The notes beneath the pieces were generated by a model. It worked only from the letters and a program-made list of their open reading frames with translations, had not been told where the DNA came from and ran no database searches. A DNA stretch of 9,080 nt from an uncultured Phascolarctobacterium sp. (GTDB lineage Bacteria > Bacillota > Negativicutes > Acidaminococcales > Acidaminococcaceae). Positions 6,069-9,080 of the stretch are shown piece after piece. Positions within the stretch are counted from its first letter, which is position 1, and each line of letters begins with the position of its first letter. A program made the translations under genes and the position numbers. The stretch lies in the NCBI GenBank assembly GCA_937906915.1, contig CALCUU010000253.1, positions 1-9,080 on the forward strand. Direction: 5' to 3'.

Positions 6069-6512
6069 ATGCCGGTATTAGATATTAATGAAATTAAAAA
6101 AGTTTTACCTCATCGCTATCCCTTGCTTTTGGTAGATCGTATTTTGGAATTAGAACCTATGAAACGTGCGGTAGGTATTAAAAACATTACTGCTAATGAA
6201 GTTCAATTCTTAGGTCACTTCCCTAACGAACCTATTATGCCCGGTGTATTGCTGATTGAAGCAATGGCACAAGTTGGTGGCGTGGCAATGCTTTACCCCG
6301 AAGAAAACCGTGGTAAAATTGCTATGTTTGTAAAGATTGATAACGTTCGTTTCCGCAAACAAGTAGTTCCTGGTGACCAAGTAGTTACTACTGCTGAAGT
6401 AATTAAGACTATGCGTGGCAGCATGGGCATCATTCACTGCGAAGGTAAAGTTGATGGCGTAGTAGCTTGCGAATGTGACTGCACTTTCGTAATTAAAGAC
6501 CCTGTTGAATAA
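6069..6512 (+). CDS. fabZ: 3-hydroxyacyl-[acyl-carrier-protein] dehydratase FabZ
   Basis: FabZ dehydrates 3-hydroxyacyl-ACP to trans-2-enoyl-ACP in fatty acid elongation. It competes with LpxA and LpxD for 3-hydroxyacyl-ACP, which explains its place in a lipid A cluster. The 147-residue hot-dog-fold protein has LPHRYPLLLVDR (13-24), the active-site block GHFPNEPIMPGVLLIEAMAQ (49-68) with catalytic H50 and E64, and FVKIDNVRFRKQVVPGD. Length and motifs match FabZ rather than FabA. Its ribosome site AAGGAGG (6054-6060) lies inside the end of lpxC, and the ATG follows the lpxC stop with no gap, so the two are translationally coupled. It is the last gene before a 175-nt non-coding gap. Confidence 0.97.
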   Translation: MPVLDINEIKKVLPHRYPLLLVDRILELEPMKRAVGIKNITANEVQFLGHFPNEPIMPGVLLIEAMAQVGGVAMLYPEENRGKIAMFVKIDNVRFRKQVVPGDQVVTTAEVIKTMRGSMGIIHCEGKVDGVVACECDCTFVIKDPVE

Positions 6513-6524
6513 AATAATTAGTAA

Positions 6525-6573
6525 ATGGCTTTAATAGGCAGAAAACATTAGAAAAAAAGATTATTAAAGCTAT
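6525..6573 (+). repeat. 12-bp inverted repeat overlapping the lpxA promoter
   Basis: ATGGCTTTAATA (6525-6536) and TATTAAAGCTAT (6562-6573) are inverted copies with 11 of 12 positions matching; the inner 9 bp are perfect. The centres of the arms are 37 bp apart. The right arm runs into the first bases of the -10 box at 6571. No T-run follows, so it does not look like an intrinsic terminator. It is a candidate operator, or a stem in read-through RNA from fabZ. Confidence 0.5.
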
Positions 6574-6576
6574 AAT
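6548..6576 (+). promoter_or_regulatory. Candidate promoter for lpxA-lpxI
   Basis: A perfect -10 hexamer TATAAT (6571-6576) lies 17 bp after a poor -35 (TTAGAA, 6548-6553). Transcription would begin near 6583 and leave a leader of about 105 nt before lpxA. The weak -35 and the overlapping inverted repeat suggest that an activator or repressor may act here. Apart from this promoter, the repeat and the hairpin at 6646-6669, I see nothing else in the gap 6513-6687. Confidence 0.55.
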
Positions 6577-6645
6577 CTCGAAAAACAAGAATATTTACGG
6601 TGTAGAGTTTTTCTTGAAGTTGTGACTATGTTCTCATATTTGTGT

Positions 6646-6669
6646 TTAGTCGCTTAATTAAGTGATTGA
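6646..6669 (+). promoter_or_regulatory. Hairpin next to the lpxA ribosome binding site
   Basis: The RNA can form a 10-bp stem, with three G-U pairs, closed by an AAUU loop and centred on the palindrome CTTAATTAAG. It ends 4 nt before the lpxA ribosome site. The stem is AU-rich and of modest stability; an influence on lpxA translation is possible but unproven. Confidence 0.4.
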
Positions 6670-6673
6670 CTTT

Positions 6674-6679
6674 GAGGAG
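6674..6679 (+). promoter_or_regulatory. Ribosome binding site deciding the lpxA start at 6688
   Basis: GAGGAG lies 8 nt before ATG 6688. The in-frame GTG at 6679 overlaps the last base of this site and cannot use it, so 6688 is preferred. ATG 6703 is in frame but poorly spaced. Confidence 0.75.
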
Positions 6680-6687
6680 TGAAATGT

Positions 6688-7494
6688 ATGTGTTCGGTTG
6701 AAATGCCTGAAAATAAAATTCATGAGACTGCGATAATCCATCCTACTGCTGTGTTGGGCAAAGGGATTGAAGTTGGCCCTTACGCAGTTATTGATGCAGA
6801 AACTGTAATTGGTGATGGTTGCAAGATTGGACCCCATGCAGTAATCCATAAATATACTACTATTGGCAAAAATTGCACTTTCTTCCCTGGTTGTTCTGTT
6901 GGCGCAGATCCCCAAGATTTGAAATTTGAAAATGAAAAATCTTATACCATTATTGGCGATGGCGGCACCTTCCGTGAATGTTGTACTGTTAACAGAGCAA
7001 CTGGTGAAGGTAATGAAACTCGCATTGGCAATAATATTTTGATGATGGCTTATACTCACGTAGCTCATAACTGCATTGTTGGCAACAATGTTATTATGTC
7101 CAACGTTGCTACCTTGGCTGGTCACGTAATTGTTGAAGACCGTGCTGTTATTGGTGGTCTTTCTGCTGTTCATCAGTTCTGCAAGATTGGACGCAATGTT
7201 ATGATTGGCGGTATGGCCCGTGTAACTCAAGACTTGCCTCCGTTTATGATTGCTGCAGGCGATCCGGCGTTTGTTTCCGGTTTGAACAGCGTTGGTTTGG
7301 CACGTGCAGGTATGCCTGCTGAACATCGTAGCGAATTGAAAAAGGCTTTCCGCATTTTGTATCGCAGTGGTCTAACTTTGCAAGAAGCTATCGCTACCAT
7401 GGAACAAGAACTGGAAAGCAATGAACCCGTTGAACATCTGATGCGTTTCTTGCGCACTGTTGACCGTGGTATCATTCGCACTCGCAGAGGATAA
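6688..7494 (+). CDS. lpxA: UDP-N-acetylglucosamine acyltransferase LpxA
   Basis: LpxA catalyses the first step of lipid A synthesis, moving a 3-hydroxyacyl chain from acyl carrier protein to the 3-hydroxyl of UDP-GlcNAc, in the cytoplasm. The 268-residue protein has a left-handed beta-helix (about 11-190) with hexapeptide repeats such as IHPTAVLGKG and IGDGCKIGPHAVI. The catalytic block AYTHVAHNCIVGN contains H124 and H127, matching E. coli H122 and the catalytic base H125. HQFCKIG (162-168) is also typical. The C-terminal helical domain (about 195-268) is present, as in all LpxA trimers. Acyl-chain length is set by residues lining the groove near IGGMARVTQD (173-182), but I cannot assign the length safely. 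The ribosome site of lpxI lies inside its last codons, so lpxA and lpxI are coupled. Confidence 0.97.
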   Translation: MCSVEMPENKIHETAIIHPTAVLGKGIEVGPYAVIDAETVIGDGCKIGPHAVIHKYTTIGKNCTFFPGCSVGADPQDLKFENEKSYTIIGDGGTFRECCTVNRATGEGNETRIGNNILMMAYTHVAHNCIVGNNVIMSNVATLAGHVIVEDRAVIGGLSAVHQFCKIGRNVMIGGMARVTQDLPPFMIAAGDPAFVSGLNSVGLARAGMPAEHRSELKKAFRILYRSGLTLQEAIATMEQELESNEPVEHLMRFLRTVDRGIIRTRRG

Positions 7495-7497
7495 GCA

Positions 7498-8304
7498 ATG
7501 GAAGTATTAGGTGTACTTTCCGGTATAGGACATTTACCTGTTGAGGTTGCAAGGTCTGCGAAGAGCTTGGGCTATGAAGTAATTGCTGTTGGCGTAGTTC
7601 CTGATATAGATCCTGAGTTAGCTGGAAGTGTTGATAAATATTACGATATCAATATCGGTAAGATTGGTAAAATAATTTCCACTCTTAAAAAGCACAAGGT
7701 TAAAAAGGTAACCATGATTGGCAAGGTTACTAAAGAGGTTTTATACAAAGCAGGAGCTATTGTTCCTGATTTGCGTGCCATTAAAATTTTAGCAAGTGTT
7801 CCTGATAGAAAAGACGATACCATAATGAATGCAATCGTTAAAGAAATTGAGAGCGAAGGCATTATCGTTATGGATCAGACTGAACTTATCAAACCTTTAT
7901 TGCCGAAGCCTGGTGTTTTGACTAAACGTCATCCTACTGAAGCAGAACTGGCTGATATGGAATTTGGCTTTGAAATGGCGAAGGCTATTGGTGGCTTAGA
8001 TATTGGGCAGACTGTTGTTGTAAAGAACCGTGCTGTGATGGCCGTTGAAGCTATTGAAGGAACCGATGCTTGTATTTTACGTGGCGGCTTTTTAGGTAAA
8101 GGTGGAGTTATCGTTGCGAAGACAGCGAAGCCTTCTCAAGACCAACGTTTTGATATTCCCGGTTTTGGAACAAAAACAATGGAATCTATGATTCATGCTG
8201 GTGCAACTGGTATTGTCATCGAAGCAGGAAACACTTTAGTTGTGGAACGCGAGAAAACTATTGCTATGGCAGATGAACACAACATCACTATTCTTGTAAA
8301 ATAA
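7498..8304 (+). CDS. lpxI: UDP-2,3-diacylglucosamine pyrophosphatase LpxI
   Basis: LpxI (once DUF1009) hydrolyses UDP-2,3-diacylglucosamine to lipid X and UMP, the fourth step of lipid A synthesis. It is an unrelated replacement for LpxH, found in Caulobacter and many other diderms. The 268-residue protein has the N-terminal Rossmann-like domain (LGVLSGIGHLPVEVARSAK, about 3-22) and a C-terminal domain with the EGTDA block (187-191). It also has the family signature KPSQDQRFDIPGFG (211-224), whose Asp residues (D215, D219) lie in the region holding the essential Asp of Caulobacter LpxI. The start follows the lpxA stop by 3 nt, with GAGG at 7487-7490 serving as ribosome site. It is the last gene of this transcript, since a strong terminator follows 23 nt later. 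Confidence 0.96.
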   Translation: MEVLGVLSGIGHLPVEVARSAKSLGYEVIAVGVVPDIDPELAGSVDKYYDINIGKIGKIISTLKKHKVKKVTMIGKVTKEVLYKAGAIVPDLRAIKILASVPDRKDDTIMNAIVKEIESEGIIVMDQTELIKPLLPKPGVLTKRHPTEAELADMEFGFEMAKAIGGLDIGQTVVVKNRAVMAVEAIEGTDACILRGGFLGKGGVIVAKTAKPSQDQRFDIPGFGTKTMESMIHAGATGIVIEAGNTLVVEREKTIAMADEHNITILVK

Positions 8305-8327
8305 AAATCGAAAAAATTTATTTTCTT

Positions 8328-8358
8328 AGCGAGCAACATCGTTTGTTGCTCGCTTTTT
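8328..8358 (+). terminator. Strong intrinsic terminator after lpxI
   Basis: AGCGAGCAACA (8328-8338) and TGTTGCTCGCT (8344-8354) form a perfect 11-bp stem with a 5-nt loop, followed by TTTTT and GTGTT. This is the clearest Rho-independent terminator in the window and should end the lpxA-lpxI transcript. Confidence 0.88.
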
Positions 8359-8359
8359 G

Positions 8360-8368
8360 TGTTATAAT
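8360..8368 (+). promoter_or_regulatory. Extended -10 promoter for lpxB
   Basis: TGTTATAAT is a perfect extended -10 (TGn plus TATAAT) that begins 2 nt after the terminator T-run. No good -35 is present at 17 bp (CGTTTG at 8340-8345, inside the terminator), as is common for extended -10 promoters. Transcription would begin near 8375, giving a leader of about 57 nt. It lets lpxB be made independently of lpxA-lpxI. Confidence 0.65.
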
Positions 8369-8431
8369 ATAAGTTGAAATCTTGTGAGCATTTGAGATTT
8401 GTTTCTAAAATTTTGTAATAGAGGAGTTATT

Positions 8432-9080
8432 ATGGCGAAAATTTTAATTTCAGCAGGTGAAGTTTCCGGTGATATTCATGCGGCGGCAGTAACTGCGGCA
8501 ATTAAAAAAATAGATCCTACCGCAGAGGTTTTTGGTATGGGCGGAGATGCTTTGCGTGGTGCAGGCGGAGAAGTCCTGTTTGATATAAAAGATCATGGCG
8601 TAATGGGATTTGTTGAAGTTGTAAAAAAACTCCCTGATTTATTTAAGTTACGTGATGATTTTGAAAAAGTTATGGATGAGCGCAAGCCTGATTGCTTGGT
8701 GACTGTAGATTATCCTGGCTTTAATATGAAACTAGCAAAGCTTGCTCACGATAAAGGCATTCCGGTGGTTTCCTACATCGCACCTTCTGCGTGGGCGTGG
8801 CATAAAAGTAGAGCCAAGAATGTTGCGAAGATTGTAGATCGTGTGGCTTGTATTTTCCCTTTTGAATATGAAGTTTATAAAGAAGCTGGTGCAAAAGTAG
8901 AATTTGTTGGTCATCCTTTGGTGGATATTGTGAAGCCAAGTATGTCAGCTGATGAGGCGAAAGCCTTTGCAGGCAAAAAGGAAGATAGACCGTTAATTCT
9001 TTTGATGCCCGGTAGTCGCTTGATGGAAATAGAAAAAATGTTACCAACACTTCTTGAAGCAGCGAAGCTTATTAAAAAGC
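8432..9080 (+). CDS. lpxB: Lipid-A-disaccharide synthase LpxB, N-terminal part (cut by window end)
   Basis: LpxB joins lipid X to UDP-2,3-diacylglucosamine to give the tetraacyl disaccharide 1-phosphate, at the inner membrane surface. The first 216 residues are visible with no stop before the end of the window; the usual family length is near 380. The ATG lies 5 nt after GAGGAG (8421-8426). Family motifs are SAGEVSGDIHAA (7-18), GVMGFVEV (56-63), VDYPGFN (92-98, with D93 matching E. coli D98), YIAPSAWAWH (115-124), FPFE (142-145), FVGHPL (158-163) and PGSRLMEI (193-200, with R196 matching R201). These place it in the GT19 family, GT-B fold. No frameshift or missing key residue is seen in the visible part. 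It completes the set of enzymes from LpxA to the disaccharide within this locus. Confidence 0.96.
   Translation, partial: MAKILISAGEVSGDIHAAAVTAAIKKIDPTAEVFGMGGDALRGAGGEVLFDIKDHGVMGFVEVVKKLPDLFKLRDDFEKVMDERKPDCLVTVDYPGFNMKLAKLAHDKGIPVVSYIAPSAWAWHKSRAKNVAKIVDRVACIFPFEYEVYKEAGAKVEFVGHPLVDIVKPSMSADEAKAFAGKKEDRPLILLMPGSRLMEIEKMLPTLLEAAKLIKK

Noticed and set aside
6654..6661. TTAATTAA palindrome as a recombination or att site
   Set aside because: It is a short AT palindrome in an AT-rich leader, with no duplicated flanks, integrase or gene disruption nearby. It is better read as the core of the hairpin.
6658..7326. Open frame of 222 codons on the - strand opposite lpxA
   Set aside because: Same explanation as for lpxD: it mirrors a beta-helix gene with strong motifs on the + strand, and has no recognisable domain.
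1..9080. Mobile elements, CRISPR array, tRNA or rRNA genes
   Set aside because: I found no spaced direct repeats, transposase frames or structural RNA signatures, and the genes form one coherent cluster on one strand.

Overview
The window is a continuous outer-membrane and lipid A biogenesis locus, all on the + strand, from a diderm bacterium. The AT-rich composition (about 40% G+C by eye), strong AGGAGG/GAGGAG ribosome sites, and the order bamA, ompH, lpxD, lpxL, lpxC, fabZ, lpxA, lpxI, lpxB point to the Negativicutes, the diderm Firmicutes with lipopolysaccharide. LpxI in place of LpxH, and two Skp/OmpH-like proteins beside BamA, agree with that. A gut genus such as Phascolarctobacterium or a relative is possible, but I cannot fix family or genus from the sequence alone. 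The window is not obviously mobile or accessory: I see no IS element, integrase, tRNA, rRNA or CRISPR array. || Layout: 1-305 is the 3' end of bamA (last barrel strands, LRGY motif, C-terminal aromatic beta-signal). 321-1592 is an unrecognised exported protein that reads like three POTRA-like modules plus a small C-terminal beta-barrel. A near-consensus promoter (1599-1627) opens a periplasmic chaperone group: ompH (1666-2148), a coiled-coil lipoprotein (2212-2754) and a second, lipidated OmpH (2801-3208). Hairpins follow the first and third of these. Then come lpxD (3267-4292), an LpxL/HtrB-type acyltransferase (4314-5210), lpxC (5223-6068) and fabZ (6069-6512), tightly packed. A 175-bp gap with a candidate promoter, a 12-bp inverted repeat and a hairpin next to the ribosome site precedes lpxA (6688-7494) and lpxI (7498-8304). 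A strong terminator (8328-8358) and a new extended -10 promoter separate these from lpxB (8432 to beyond the window end). || How the genes fit together: LpxA, LpxC and LpxD make UDP-2,3-diacylglucosamine, LpxI cleaves it to lipid X, and LpxB joins lipid X to UDP-diacylglucosamine to form the disaccharide. The LpxL-type enzyme would add a secondary acyl chain later. FabZ acts at the hydroxyacyl-ACP branch point shared with LpxA and LpxD. BamA, the OmpH pair and perhaps the two unknown envelope proteins handle insertion and chaperoning of outer-membrane proteins. || The parts most worth a second look are the POTRA-like protein after bamA, the OmpH/lipoprotein/lipo-OmpH triplet, and the regulatory DNA between fabZ and lpxA. 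The enzymes themselves are ordinary, with all catalytic residues that I checked in place.
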